Numbered from the stretch's first letter, positions 36,128 to 45,941 are shown. The stretch is DNA of 64,000 nucleotides from Stenotrophomonas sp. 169 (GCF_014621775.1 NZ_CP061204.1:764501-828500); one strand, 5' to 3'. Numbers and translations are program-made. Notes: a model not told the origin generated them from the sequence alone.

Positions 36128-36240
36128 GTTTTAGGACCGGACCGATGGGGTCAAAACCCCCGAAAGACAACGATAGCGTCATTCCGGAAACCCGGAACTG
36201 ATGTAACGCCATCGAAGTCACCAGCACGACGGTCCCCGTC
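36128..36240 (+). promoter_or_regulatory. Hairpin-rich leader of the first trimeric adhesin gene
   Basis: Several short stems lie in the 240-nt gap before 36264: GGGGT/ACCCC (36147-36160), TTCCGG/CCGGAA (36182-36197) and GACGG/CCGTC (36229-36241). CCGATGGGGTC (36142-36152) recurs exactly in front of the second adhesin gene. No confident promoter was seen. Confidence 0.4.
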
Positions 36241-36263
36241 GCGCACCCATCGGGAAAACCCTC

Positions 36264-39200
36264 ATGAATGCTGTTTACAAATTGATCTTCAATGTTTCTA
36301 CCGGGACGTGGGCCGTGGCCTCCGAGCTGACCGCATCGCGCGGCAAGAAGAGCCGCACCCGCCTTGCCGCCGCCATGGCCGTCGCCCTGGTGATGCCGGC
36401 CGGCGCCGCGCTGGCTGCTGACTCGCCGACTGCGCTGCAGTGCGCGGTGAACGAAGCGGTCTCGGCCGACGGCCTGCGTTGCGAAGCAGCGTCTTCGATG
36501 ACAACGATGTCAGGCGCTATCGGCGTCAAGGCGGCGCTTACCGATGACTTTGTCAAGGTGAATGGGGCCGCTGCTGGCGCTAATCCCGCAACTGCGGCTG
36601 GTGGTGGAGCCGTCGCTATTGGCGATAGTGCGAAAGGCAACACCAGCTCGTCGGTCGCGATCGGCTACGGTGCGGTCACCGGTGTGGCTGGGGATCCAAC
36701 CAACACCTCCCAAATCGCGATCGGCGCCACTGCTTCGGCACTGGGCCTGTCCTCGGTCGCTATCGGCAGCGGTGCCGCGACGAATGCGCAATACGCCACC
36801 GCCTTCGGCCGCTTGTCCAACGCAACTGGCGTCGGTGCAGTCGCTTTGGGTAACACATCAAAGGCGCTGGCAGTGAACGCTGCGGCGCTCGGCAACGGCG
36901 CGAGAGTTGACGCCACGGGCACCCATTCCACGGCGCTGGGTGCAAACTCGTCGGCCACGGCCGTTTCCTCTGTGGCGCTGGGCGCAAGCTCGGTTGCTGA
37001 CCAGGAAAACACCATCTCTGTCGGCAGGACCGGGGTAGGCCTCCAGCGCCGGGTCGTCAACATGGCTGCCGGCACCGCCGCCACCGATGCCGTCAACGTC
37101 AGCCAGCTGACCCCGGTCATCGCCGGTCTCGGCGGTGGTGCGAAGATCGACGCCGCCGGCGTTGTCACCGGCCCGACCTACAACTTCGGCACGAACGGCA
37201 GCTACAACGACGTCGGCAGTGCGCTGGGCAATCTGGATGGGCGCGTCGCAGGCAACACGACCAACCTGGGTGATCTGACCACCCGCGTGGACGGCATCGC
37301 CGCCGGCGCAGGCTTGGTTACCCGTGATACCCCCACCGGCGATATCCACGTGGGCAATGGTGTCCTCGGTGGCGCCGTCAGCCTGCGTGATAGCAACGGC
37401 GATTCGCGCTTCCTGACCGGTGTCAAGGCTGGCATCGGCAACAACGATGCAGTCAACGTGGGCCAACTGAAGCCTGTCGTGGAAAGCCTGGGCGGCGGCG
37501 CGAAGATCGACCCGGCCTCGGGCATTGTCACCGGCCCGACCTACACCGTTGGCGGCAACACGGTGCACACCGTCGGCGACGCCCTCACCGACATTGATGG
37601 CCGCACCACGACCAATACGACCAATATTGCCGGCAACACGACCGCCATCGAAAACCTCACCAACGGCACAACCGGTCTGGTGCAGCAGGCTTCGAGCACT
37701 GCCGATCTGACCGTCGGCAAGGACACCGGCGGCACGGCGGTGGACTTCGCCGGCACAAACGGTGATCGCACCCTGAGCGGCGTCAAGGCCGGCACGGTGA
37801 ATGCCGCCAGCAACGAAGCCATCAACGGTTCGCAGCTGCACGGCACCGCCAAGAGCGTCGCTGACAGCCTGGGTGGCAATTCTGTCGTCAACCCCGACGG
37901 CACCATCACCAGCCCGGTCTACAACATCGGTGGCACTGACTACACCGGCGTGGGTGACGGGTTCAAGGCCGTGGATGCGCGCATGGACGGCCTGATCGGC
38001 GGCACCGAAGGTCTGGTGACCTACAACGATTCCACCGGCACGGTGAGCGTCGCTGCAGGCAAGGCCGGCGACACGGTCGACTTCAGCAACAATGCGACCG
38101 ATGCCCGCACGCTGACCGGCGTTGCCGCCGGCACGGTGAATGCCGCCAGCAAGGAAGCGATCAATGGGTCGCAGCTGTACGGCACCGCCACGAGCGTGGC
38201 CAATGGCCTGGGCGGCGGTTCGGCCGTCAATCCGGACGGCACCATCCAGGCGCCGACCTACAAGATTGGCGCTGGGGCCACTGAGTACAACAACGTCGGC
38301 GATGCCCTTACCGACATCGACGGGCGCGTCATCACCAACACCGATGACATTTCCGGCCTGAAGGATGGCCTGGCAGCTGGCACGGTGGGTCTGGTGCAGC
38401 AGGCGGGTCCTGGTGCGAATCTGACCGTGGGCAAGGACACCGACGGCGATGCCGTTGACTTCACCAACAAAGCTAGGGCCAGCCGCAAGCTGATCGGCGT
38501 TGCCGCCGGCGAAGTGAGCGCAACCAGCAACGAAGCGATCAATGGTTCGCAGCTGTACGGCACCGCCAAGAGCGTCGCTGACAGCCTGGGTGGCAATTCT
38601 GTCGTCAACCCCGACGGCACCATCACCAGCCCGGTCTACAACATCGGTGGCACTGACTACACCGGCGTGGGTGACGGGTTCAAGGCCGTGGATGCGCGCA
38701 TGGACGGCCTGATCGGCGGCACCGAAGGTCTGGTGACCTACAACGATTCCACCGGCACGGTGAGCGTCGCTGCAGGCAAGGCCGGCGACACGGTCAACGT
38801 CGCTGGCATGGCTGGCGATCGCAAGCTGAGCGGCGTGGACCGCGGCATGGCCGAGAACGATGCGGCCAACATCGCCCAGCTGAAGGATGTGACCGCTGGC
38901 CTGGGTGGCGGTGCAACCGTCAACCCGGACGGCACCATCACCGGCCCGACCTACAAGATTGGCGCTGCTGGCACTGAGTACAACAACGTCGGTGACGCCC
39001 TCACCAACATCGATGGCCGCACCACGACCAACGAAGGCAACATCACCCACATCAACACCCGTCTGGACGGGCTGGCCGATGGCACCGTGGGTCTGGTGCA
39101 GCAGGCCGGTGCGGATGCAGACCTGACCGTGGGCAAGGCCACCGGTGGTGCTGCCGTCAACTTCGCCGGCAGCAGCGGTGACCGCAAGCTGACCGGCGTG

Positions 39201-40409
39201 GCCGCTGGCGACCTGACCGACACCAGCACCGATGCGGTGAACGGTTCGCAGCTGAAGGCGACCAATGACCGTGTGGCCATCAACGAGAACGACATCACCA
39301 ATCTGGATGGTCGCGTTACCCTCAACGAAGGCGACATCACCAACCTCAACACCGTCGTGCAGGACCTGTCCAACGGCACCGCGGGCCTGGTGAAGCAGGA
39401 TTCGCTCACCGGCGATGTCAGCATCGCAGCGGCCACCGGCGGCACGGTGGTCAACGTGGGTGGCAGTGCAGGTGCTCGCCGTCTGGCCGGTGTGGCCAAC
39501 GGTGTGGCCGATGATGAAGCGGCCACCATTGCGCAGCTGAAGGCCTCCGGCCTGGTCGATCCGAACGATGGCCGCGCCCTGGGTGCGGTGGTCTACGACG
39601 ACATCAGCCTGGGTCGTGCCACCTTGGGCGGCACCGGCGGTACGGTGCTGGGCAATGTCGGCAATGGTCTGATCGGCGCCGGCAGCATGGAAGCCATCAA
39701 CGGTGGCCAGCTGTTCCAGATGAATGCCGATTGGGAATCGAAGTGGTCGGCACTGGATGGCCGCGTGGGCAGCATCGAACGTGGCGTAGGCGACGGTTCG
39801 ATCGGTGGTCCGGGCCAGGGTGCGGGCCCGGATCCGGTCCCGGGTGAGGGCATGATCGGTGCCGGTGACGGTGCAGGTTCGATCGTGATCGGCGACGGTA
39901 CCGCGGGTGGTGCAGGTGCAGCGGGCGGCGACGGCGCAGTCGCCATCGGCGGCGGTTCCTCGGCGGCTGGCAAGGACTCGGTGGCCATCGGCAGCGGCTC
40001 CATCGCTGACCGTGACCGCGAAGTGTCTGTCGGTGCCCCGGGTGCTGAGCGCGTCATCGGTAACGTGGCCGCTGGTACGCGTCCGACCGATGCGGTCAAC
40101 CTGAAGCAGATGGATGACCGCTTCGCTGCCGAGCGTGACTGGAGCAACAGCCGCTTCCAGGCCGTTGACAAGCGTATCGACCGCATGGGCGCCATCAGCG
40201 CTGCATACGCCGGTATGGCCATCAACACCGCAGGCCTGAACGGTGACAACCGCGTCGGTGCCGGTATCGGCTCGCAGAATGGCCGCAGTGCACTGGCCGT
40301 GGGTTACCAGCGCATCCTGGGCGAGAAGAAGAACGTCTCGGTCTCGCTGGGTGGTGCCTTCAGTGGCAGCGACCAGAGCGTGTCGGCCGGTGCCGGTTTC
40401 AGCTGGTAA
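36264..40409 (+). CDS. Trimeric autotransporter adhesin 1 (YadA-like)
   Basis: A 1381-residue surface adhesin (type Vc secretion). The N-terminus MNAVYKLIFNVSTGTWAVASELTA is the extended signal peptide region typical of large autotransporters; the signal continues to about residue 51. Head region about 100-270 has repeated AVALGNTSKAL / [20 protein letters not shown] motifs. A long stalk follows with repeated modules LTGVAAGTVNAASKEAINGSQLYGTA, VNPDGTI and YNIGGTDYTGVGD. The C-terminal 80 residues form the YadA anchor (MDDRFAAERDWSNSRFQAVDKRIDRMGAISAAYAGMA ... VSAGAGFSW). It contains a perfect 238-bp internal duplication. A strong terminator follows. Confidence 0.95.
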   Translation: MNAVYKLIFNVSTGTWAVASELTASRGKKSRTRLAAAMAVALVMPAGAALAADSPTALQCAVNEAVSADGLRCEAASSMTTMSGAIGVKAALTDDFVKVNGAAAGANPATAAGGGAVAIGDSAKGNTSSSVAIGYGAVTGVAGDPTNTSQIAIGATASALGLSSVAIGSGAATNAQYATAFGRLSNATGVGAVALGNTSKALAVNAAALGNGARVDATGTHSTALGANSSATAVSSVALGASSVADQENTISVGRTGVGLQRRVVNMAAGTAATDAVNVSQLTPVIAGLGGGAKIDAAGVVTGPTYNFGTNGSYNDVGSALGNLDGRVAGNTTNLGDLTTRVDGIAAGAGLVTRDTPTGDIHVGNGVLGGAVSLRDSNGDSRFLTGVKAGIGNNDAVNVGQLKPVVESLGGGAKIDPASGIVTGPTYTVGGNTVHTVGDALTDIDGRTTTNTTNIAGNTTAIENLTNGTTGLVQQASSTADLTVGKDTGGTAVDFAGTNGDRTLSGVKAGTVNAASNEAINGSQLHGTAKSVADSLGGNSVVNPDGTITSPVYNIGGTDYTGVGDGFKAVDARMDGLIGGTEGLVTYNDSTGTVSVAAGKAGDTVDFSNNATDARTLTGVAAGTVNAASKEAINGSQLYGTATSVANGLGGGSAVNPDGTIQAPTYKIGAGATEYNNVGDALTDIDGRVITNTDDISGLKDGLAAGTVGLVQQAGPGANLTVGKDTDGDAVDFTNKARASRKLIGVAAGEVSATSNEAINGSQLYGTAKSVADSLGGNSVVNPDGTITSPVYNIGGTDYTGVGDGFKAVDARMDGLIGGTEGLVTYNDSTGTVSVAAGKAGDTVNVAGMAGDRKLSGVDRGMAENDAANIAQLKDVTAGLGGGATVNPDGTITGPTYKIGAAGTEYNNVGDALTNIDGRTTTNEGNITHINTRLDGLADGTVGLVQQAGADADLTVGKATGGAAVNFAGSSGDRKLTGVAAGDLTDTSTDAVNGSQLKATNDRVAINENDITNLDGRVTLNEGDITNLNTVVQDLSNGTAGLVKQDSLTGDVSIAAATGGTVVNVGGSAGARRLAGVANGVADDEAATIAQLKASGLVDPNDGRALGAVVYDDISLGRATLGGTGGTVLGNVGNGLIGAGSMEAINGGQLFQMNADWESKWSALDGRVGSIERGVGDGSIGGPGQGAGPDPVPGEGMIGAGDGAGSIVIGDGTAGGAGAAGGDGAVAIGGGSSAAGKDSVAIGSGSIADRDREVSVGAPGAERVIGNVAAGTRPTDAVNLKQMDDRFAAERDWSNSRFQAVDKRIDRMGAISAAYAGMAINTAGLNGDNRVGAGIGSQNGRSALAVGYQRILGEKKNVSVSLGGAFSGSDQSVSAGAGFSW
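37841..38078 (+). repeat. Perfect 238-bp direct repeat, copy 1, inside adhesin 1
   Basis: Identical base for base to 38558-38795. The copies are 717 bp apart, an exact multiple of three. Confidence 0.95.
38558..38795 (+). repeat. Perfect 238-bp direct repeat, copy 2, inside adhesin 1
   Basis: Encodes the same stalk module (SLGGNSVVNPDGTITSPVYN through GLVTYNDSTGTVSVAAGKAG) as copy 1. Confidence 0.95.
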
Positions 40410-40454
40410 GCAAGTGCGATGACCGCACGGCAGGCTTGATGCTGCCGTGACGTG

Positions 40455-40493
40455 ATGGCCCGCGATCCTTGGATCGCGGGCCATTTTTTTTTT
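40455..40493 (+). terminator. Strong terminator after adhesin 1
   Basis: A 14-bp perfect stem (40455-40468 with 40471-40484), followed by about ten T residues. Confidence 0.93.
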
Positions 40494-40506
40494 CTAGAAC
40501 AGTGTG

Positions 40507-40526
40507 GGACCCGTCCGATGGGGTCC
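40507..40526 (+). promoter_or_regulatory. Leader hairpin of the second adhesin gene
   Basis: GGACCC (40507-40512) pairs with GGGTCC (40521-40526). The loop and 3' arm contain the CCGATGGGGTC shared with the first adhesin leader. Confidence 0.4.
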
Positions 40527-40615
40527 GGAAAATCACCACCCGATACTCATTCCTCCCCATTTTTTCCTCAGCGCGCCGTCCATGGTCGGTGCGCTGGCGC
40601 CCAGAGGCTGCCCCC

Positions 40616-42841
40616 TTGATCGAACATTCCCCCTCCCGCGGCGCCCGTGTTGCATCGCGCGCACACCGACAGCTGTCCCGTGTCCAGCGTCGGCTGGCCA
40701 TCAGTGTGGTGTTGGCGCTGTCGCCATTGGCGGCTCTTGTTCCCGGTGCTGCATCGGCGCAGGTGGTCCCCACGGGTGGCACGCTGTCGATATGTCCCAA
40801 CGGCGCCCTGGGTGGCAGCGGCCGGCTATGGACGCATGCCGGCACCAACAGCGCCTCGGCCTGTGGTGGCTACTTTTCCTTCGCCCTGGCCAACGGCTCT
40901 GGTGCCATCGGGTCCAACGGCTCCTTCCAGTCCAGTTCTCTCGTACAGGGATTTACTGACGGGCGGTTGCTGCTGCGCGGCAACGCGGGCGTTGCTATCG
41001 AAGGGCCGGCCACGTTCAATTCAGCGGCCAATTTCACCAACCACCGGATCAGCGGACTGGCGGACGGCGCTGCCGCCACCGATGCGGTGAACCTGCGGCA
41101 GCTCAACGCCGCAGTGAGCACCGCAACCGGTTCTGAATACATTGCCTTCGGTGCGCCGATCAACGGCGTGGCGCCGGTGGGCGCACACACGGCGTTCGCC
41201 GCCGGCGGCGTGGCGATCGGCGACGGCGCCAACGCCGGTACCGCGTTCAACGCCAGAGGCGCGGTGGCCATCGGCGCCAACAGCCTGGTGACCTATGCCG
41301 GTGGCATCGCGATCGGCGAGGGCGCACGGGCCGGCTTCGGCAGGATTACCCCCAATGGCGCGGTCGCTATCGGTCGCGACAGCTATGTCACGGCGGATGG
41401 ATCGCTCGCACTGGGCACCGGCGCCACGGTGTCTATCCAGTTGGCCACCAACAGTGTGGCACTGGGCGCATCCAGCCTGGCCGATCAGGCCAACACCGTA
41501 TCGGTGGGCAACGCCGGGACCGGTCTTCAGCGCCGCATCGTCAACATGGCTGCCGGTGCGCTGTCATCGGGCAGCACCGATGCAGTGAATGGTTCGCAGC
41601 TGTTCGCCACCAACGAGCGGGTGGGCAAACTGGAGAACGGTGATTTCGGTCTGGTGTCCTTCGACGCCGCGCGCGGCAGCGTGGATGTGGCCACGGCCAA
41701 GGGCGGTGACCGGGTCAACATTGCCGGCACGGCAGGCAGGCGCCGGCTTGGCGGGCTGGCCAATGGACTGCAGGACGATGAGGCGGTCACCATCGCCCAG
41801 TTGAAGGCAGCCGGTGCGCTGGATCCCACCAGCGGCACCCTGCTGACTGTGCTCACCTACGATGACACCAGCCTGGCTACCGCCAAGCTGGCTGGCGTGC
41901 ACGGCACGGTGATCAGCAATCTCGCCGATGGCCAGGTGGCGTCCGGCAGCATGCAGGCGATCAACGGTGGGCAGTTGTTCCAGGCACTGACCAATACCGC
42001 CAGCCTGCTCGGCGGGGGTGCCAGCGTGGGCCTGCAGGGTGCGTTCGTCGCACCGACCTATTCGATCCAGAACAGCGCCTATCACAACGTGGGTGACGCA
42101 CTCGGTGCGCTGGACCGCAAGGTCAGCGAGATCGATCAGCGCGTGGCGGGTGCCGGATCGGCGCGTGTCGGTACGCTGGATGCGGGGTCGTCAGCGGGAT
42201 CATCAGCAGCACGCACACCCTCCGCGTCGGCAGCGGAAGTGGCAGCGTCTGCTTCTGCCTCTGCCACGCCGACGCCCTCTGCAGTGATCGGCACCGGGGC
42301 AGTGGCCAGTGGTGCGGGCGCGGTCGCGCTGGGCGATGGCGCCGCTGCCAGCGCGGACAACTCCGTGGCGCTGGGCAATGGCTCGGTGGCCGACCGGGCC
42401 AACTCCGTGTCGGTAGGCAGTGTTGGAAACGAACGTCAGATCACCAACGTGGCCGATGCGACGGCCGACACCGATGCGGTCAACAAGCGTCAGCTGGACC
42501 AGGGCGTGGCGTCGGCCAACAGCTACACCGATGGGAAAATGGGGGCGCTCAACGACAGCTTTGAAGGGCTGCGAGGTGAGGTGGATGGCCGTCTGCGCAA
42601 CATGGACCGTCGCATTGACCGTCAGGGTGCGATGAGTGCGGCCATGCTCAACATGGCCACCAGCGCCGCCGGCGTGCGCACCGACAATCGGGTCGGCGTG
42701 GGTGTGGGCTTCCAGGGCGGCGAATCGGCGCTGTCCGTGGGTTACCAGCGTGCGCTGAGTGATCGTGCGACGGTGACGCTGGGCGGTGCATTGAGCGGAG
42801 ACGATGCGTCGGTCGGCTTCGGTGCGGGTTTTGGCTGGTAA
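40616..42841 (+). CDS. Trimeric autotransporter adhesin 2 (YadA-like), TTG start
   Basis: 741 residues. I choose TTG 40616: AGAGG (40603-40607) is well spaced, and the ATG at 40469 lies inside the preceding terminator. A basic n-region and ordinary signal peptide ([23 protein letters not shown]) follow; there is no extended signal region as in adhesin 1. Head motifs [22 protein letters not shown] and [28 protein letters not shown] are nearly the same as in adhesin 1, as is the stalk neck [14 protein letters not shown] Ser/Ala-rich low-complexity linker is near 525-555. The YadA anchor ends [36 protein letters not shown]. It was probably derived from adhesin 1 by duplication. Confidence 0.9.
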   Translation: MIEHSPSRGARVASRAHRQLSRVQRRLAISVVLALSPLAALVPGAASAQVVPTGGTLSICPNGALGGSGRLWTHAGTNSASACGGYFSFALANGSGAIGSNGSFQSSSLVQGFTDGRLLLRGNAGVAIEGPATFNSAANFTNHRISGLADGAAATDAVNLRQLNAAVSTATGSEYIAFGAPINGVAPVGAHTAFAAGGVAIGDGANAGTAFNARGAVAIGANSLVTYAGGIAIGEGARAGFGRITPNGAVAIGRDSYVTADGSLALGTGATVSIQLATNSVALGASSLADQANTVSVGNAGTGLQRRIVNMAAGALSSGSTDAVNGSQLFATNERVGKLENGDFGLVSFDAARGSVDVATAKGGDRVNIAGTAGRRRLGGLANGLQDDEAVTIAQLKAAGALDPTSGTLLTVLTYDDTSLATAKLAGVHGTVISNLADGQVASGSMQAINGGQLFQALTNTASLLGGGASVGLQGAFVAPTYSIQNSAYHNVGDALGALDRKVSEIDQRVAGAGSARVGTLDAGSSAGSSAARTPSASAAEVAASASASATPTPSAVIGTGAVASGAGAVALGDGAAASADNSVALGNGSVADRANSVSVGSVGNERQITNVADATADTDAVNKRQLDQGVASANSYTDGKMGALNDSFEGLRGEVDGRLRNMDRRIDRQGAMSAAMLNMATSAAGVRTDNRVGVGVGFQGGESALSVGYQRALSDRATVTLGGALSGDDASVGFGAGFGW

Positions 42842-42955
42842 GACCGCAGCATGCCGGCTCACCTGCGATCAAGAGATTGCAGGTGAGTGCGGCGCCGCCA
42901 AGCAAATACGACCGGTCTGATGGGCGCTTGCTAGGCTGATTGCGACGATCAGGGC

Positions 42956-43087
42956 ATGAACAGGATCACACCCCTCCTTCAGTTCGTCTGCCGCTTCACC
43001 TTGGTGTTTGCTGAGGAGTTCACGGCACGACATCGTCGTCGCTCGCTGCGGCGCAAGCTGTTGCGTCGGCTGTCACGCCGCGACTGA
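42956..43087 (+). CDS. Possible 43-residue basic membrane-associated peptide
   Basis: ATG 42956 with CAGGG just upstream. The peptide has a hydrophobic N-terminal half (ITPLLQFVCRFTLVFAEEF) and a strongly basic C-terminal half with about 12 Arg/Lys in 20 residues. Length and composition resemble small membrane peptides, but there is no homology I can name and chance cannot be excluded. Confidence 0.35.
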   Translation: MNRITPLLQFVCRFTLVFAEEFTARHRRRSLRRKLLRRLSRRD

Positions 43088-43109
43088 GTGCAACCGCGCT
43101 GCTGCGTTC

Positions 43110-43167
43110 GCCGAGCATGGCTCGGCGCTACCCATGCGGCGGCACGTAGCGCCGAGCCGTGGTCGGC
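43110..43167. repeat. Two SMAG elements
   Basis: A minus copy 43110-43131 and a plus copy 43146-43167, GCCGAG type, downstream of the lpxR-like gene. Confidence 0.85.
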
Positions 43168-43190
43168 GGATCGGCGTGGATCGGCGCAGG

Positions 43191-44252
43191 TTACAGACTG
43201 CGGCTGATGGTGAAGCTGCCGAAGATCGGCGACTGCCGCTGGCCGTCGAATTCCTTGGTGCTGTGGTAACGCGCCACGGCGAATTTCCAGCGGCCCCGCA
43301 TCACGGCCACGCCGTAGCCGCCCTGTGCGACCACGTGCTTCTTGTCCACGCTGTGGCTGTTGCGGAAGGTGTTGCCGTCCAAGGTGATATCGCGGATCAC
43401 CCACGCCGCGTCGGTGGTGGCGAACAGATGCCATGACCAGCCACTCGGCCGGCCGCCACGCGACGGTGAGGTGTTTTCACCGGCCGGGCGTAGCGGGGTG
43501 CTGCCGAAGTCATCGGGCAGCTTCCAGCCGAAGCGCACTTCGCCGCCCGCGTTCAGGTGGGTGGCCAGGTTGCCGACGGCGCCGCCGTAATGGCTGATCG
43601 CGTCCCAGCCCCAGCCGCTGGCATTGTCCGTGGCATCGCGCGGCCAGCGGTTCATCCGCTCGTGGGTGAGCATCAGCACGGGTTCGTTGTGCAGCTGGTT
43701 GTCCCAGCCCTGGAACTTGTCGTCGTCCAGCAGGTCATGCACGGCATCCTGTACTTCCTTGCCCTGCGCCCAGGGACCGACCACGCCGAAGGTCAACTGG
43801 GTGGTCTGCAGGTAGTTCCCGCTGCGGGCGTTGTAGCCGAAGCTGCCGACCAACACGCCGGCATACGGGCGGTCATCTTCGATCACGTCGCGGCGGGTGA
43901 AGTCGGTCGGGGTGAAAATGCCCTGGGCGACGCTGAAGATCATGTTCTGCTGTTCGAACTCGCCCGGGTGCAGGGCCTCCAGATGGCGGTTCACCCAGCG
44001 CGCCATGCGCGGCAGGCACGGGTCGTTGGTGAAGTCGACCAGGTTCGGCGAGACAAAGGTGATCTGCGCCCCGTTGGTATATCCCTGATCCTGGTCGGCG
44101 CCGCCGAGCAGGTCGTTGTCCACGCGGAAGTTGATCTGCGGGGGATGGTCAGCCAACGCGCTCTGGCTGCACTGTTCGGCGGCGTGGAGGGGGAGGGCCA
44201 CGGCCAGCAGGCCGGTCAGTCCGATAGCTGCTGCAATGCGCGTTGGGTGCAT
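43191..44252 (-). CDS. LpxR-like outer-membrane lipid A 3'-O-deacylase
   Basis: 353 residues with signal peptide ending LPLHA. The hallmark of the family is NFRVDNDLLGGADQDQGYTNGAQITF at 41-66, containing the Asn46-Asp47 pair expected in the active site. DDRPYAGVLVG, TLQLTFG-like strands (LQTTQLTFGVVGPWAQG) and ITLDGNTFRNSHSVDKK follow. It ends with a beta-barrel phenylalanine-type strand, GSFTISRSL. LpxR removes the 3'-acyloxyacyl chain of lipid A in a calcium-dependent reaction. It is monocistronic, between SMAGs and a divergent csgG-like gene. Confidence 0.88.
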   Translation of the reverse strand: MHPTRIAAAIGLTGLLAVALPLHAAEQCSQSALADHPPQINFRVDNDLLGGADQDQGYTNGAQITFVSPNLVDFTNDPCLPRMARWVNRHLEALHPGEFEQQNMIFSVAQGIFTPTDFTRRDVIEDDRPYAGVLVGSFGYNARSGNYLQTTQLTFGVVGPWAQGKEVQDAVHDLLDDDKFQGWDNQLHNEPVLMLTHERMNRWPRDATDNASGWGWDAISHYGGAVGNLATHLNAGGEVRFGWKLPDDFGSTPLRPAGENTSPSRGGRPSGWSWHLFATTDAAWVIRDITLDGNTFRNSHSVDKKHVVAQGGYGVAVMRGRWKFAVARYHSTKEFDGQRQSPIFGSFTISRSL

Positions 44253-44521
44253 GGGATTCCAAGATGGATTTTTGTCGTTTCTCGCGCATTCACGGTATCG
44301 CCTATGTGAAGGCAGGTCGATGACGTCACATGCATTGCTCTGTTCCGTGCCCTGAGCCCCTCGCGCCGGCGTTCAGCTGAGGTTGCCGTTGGGCAGGCGG
44401 TGGCTTATCCTCTGCGCCGGCGCCCCGGCGCTTTCAAGGATCCTGGCCTGCCGCCACCGGCCTCTCTCAACCCAATGGATTGCGCTTTGCCCGCAACGGG
44501 CCAGAGCGCTGGACAACAGAA

Positions 44522-45514
44522 ATGACCCAACAGAATTCGTTCGCCACCCTCGTGGTCACCGCCGTGCTGGGCGTCGGCCTGATGGCTGTCAGTGCCCCGG
44601 CGTCTGCCGGTCTGCGGGACAGCTTCGCGTCCAGCCGCACCTCCGCCCAGGAACAGGGCAAGCAGGGACAGGCGCAGATTCCGGTCTGCAGCAAGCCGCT
44701 CGGCTCGATCTCGGTGATTGAACCGGAGGACACGGTGAACTGGTGGACAGGCCAGCAGCTGCCGGCGCCGTCCAAGCTGATCAAAGTATTCGTCAACAAG
44801 TCCAAGTGCTTCACCCTGGTGGACCGCGGCGTGGGCATGGCCGCCGCACAGGCCGAACGCGCGCTGGCGTCGGAAGGCGAGCTGCGTGGCCGCTCGAACA
44901 TCGGCAAGGGCCAGATCCGCGCTGCCGATTATGTGCTGGTGCCGGACCTGATCTCGCAGAACAACAATGCCAGCGGCAACGCCATCGGCGGCCTGCTGGG
45001 TGGGCTGATCGGCGGCAAGGCGGGCGCCGTGGTGGGTGGGCTGAACTTCCGCAGCAAGACGGCCGACGTCACCCTGACCCTGACCGATGTGCGTTCTTCC
45101 GAGCAGGTCGCCATCGTCGAGGGCAATTCCAAGAAGACCGACCTCGGCTGGGGCGCCAGTGGCGGCCTGTTCGGCGGCGGCGGTATCGGCGCGATGGGCG
45201 TAGGCGGTTATGCCAACACGGAGCTCGGCCAGGTGATCACCTTGGCCTACCTGCAGGCGTACACCAACATGGTGGCCGAGCTGGGTGGCCTGCCGGAGAA
45301 CGCGTCCGCCGCCAACAGCAGCCAGGCGGTGACCATGCTGAAAGCCGGTCGCCTGCTGGCCAATGCGAAGGGCACCGGCGCGTCGGTACGCGACCTGGAG
45401 CCGGGCATGCTGCTGTACCCGACCGGCGTCAAGGAAGGCACCATGTGGGAAGTGGAAGATGAAATGGGCAACAAGGGCTGGGTCAATTCGACCTTGATGC
45501 AGTTGGCCAAGTAA
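44522..45514 (+). CDS. CsgG-family envelope protein
   Basis: 330 residues from ATG 44522; a start at 44480 would put 14 residues ahead of the signal peptide. Signal ends SAPASA, without a lipobox. The CsgG-like core holds GSISVIEPEDTVNWW, LIKVFVNKSKCFTLVDRGVGMAAAQAERALASEGELR, GQIRAADYVLVPDL and ADVTLTLTDVRSSEQVAIVEG. Glycine-rich loops (GGLLGGLIGGKAG, GGLFGGGGIGAMGVGG) sit where membrane-spanning segments occur in CsgG. A C-terminal SH3-like segment (YPTGVKEGTMWEVEDEMGNKGWVNSTLMQL) is an unusual addition. No curlin genes are nearby, so it is probably not a curli pore. Confidence 0.8.
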   Translation: MTQQNSFATLVVTAVLGVGLMAVSAPASAGLRDSFASSRTSAQEQGKQGQAQIPVCSKPLGSISVIEPEDTVNWWTGQQLPAPSKLIKVFVNKSKCFTLVDRGVGMAAAQAERALASEGELRGRSNIGKGQIRAADYVLVPDLISQNNNASGNAIGGLLGGLIGGKAGAVVGGLNFRSKTADVTLTLTDVRSSEQVAIVEGNSKKTDLGWGASGGLFGGGGIGAMGVGGYANTELGQVITLAYLQAYTNMVAELGGLPENASAANSSQAVTMLKAGRLLANAKGTGASVRDLEPGMLLYPTGVKEGTMWEVEDEMGNKGWVNSTLMQLAK

Positions 45515-45546
45515 GGGCAGTCACCTGCCGAACGCCCGCTGCGCTC

Positions 45547-45601
45547 GCCGACCATGGGTCGGCGCTACCCAGGATATCGGTAGCGCCGAGCCTCGCGCGG
45601 C
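45547..45601. repeat. Inverted pair of SMAG elements
   Basis: A minus copy 45547-45568 with GCCGAC arms and a plus copy 45580-45601 with mismatched arms. Confidence 0.82.
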
Positions 45602-45662
45602 GAGCGCAGCGGGGTTCATCGCCCCCCTTGGGTTTGATCTTCACCAGCCCGATAATGGGCGG

Positions 45663-45941
45663 ATGGAAATCAAATCCGACAATCCCGAACACGGCTTCCA
45701 GTTTCCCGGCACGTTCGAGCTCAGCGCCATGGGCCCGGCCAACTCCGGTCTGGAAGTGGAACTCCCCAGGCTGTTGCTTGCGGCCGGCATCGAGGTGCTG
45801 ACCGAACAGATCAGCTGGAAACACTCGTCCAACGGCAAGTACGTGTCCGTGCGCATGGCGTTCGCCGCCCGTGACCGCTCCCAGTACGACCTGGCCCACG
45901 AGGTGCTGCGCGAGCACCCGGAAGTAAAGTGGACGATCTAG
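45663..45941 (+). CDS. ybeD: YbeD family protein (DUF493)
   Basis: A small cytoplasmic protein of 92 residues with an ACT-like alpha/beta fold; exact role unknown, sometimes linked to lipoate metabolism by position. Family pattern: [55 protein letters not shown]. It overlaps lipB by 13 nt, the same ybeD-lipB-lipA order as in E. coli. Confidence 0.92.
   Translation: MEIKSDNPEHGFQFPGTFELSAMGPANSGLEVELPRLLLAAGIEVLTEQISWKHSSNGKYVSVRMAFAARDRSQYDLAHEVLREHPEVKWTI

Noticed and set aside
36858..40484. Very long open frame (about 1200 codons) antisense to adhesin 1
   Set aside because: It mirrors the periodic GC-rich codons of the adhesin, has no ribosome site or known motif, and overlaps the terminator.
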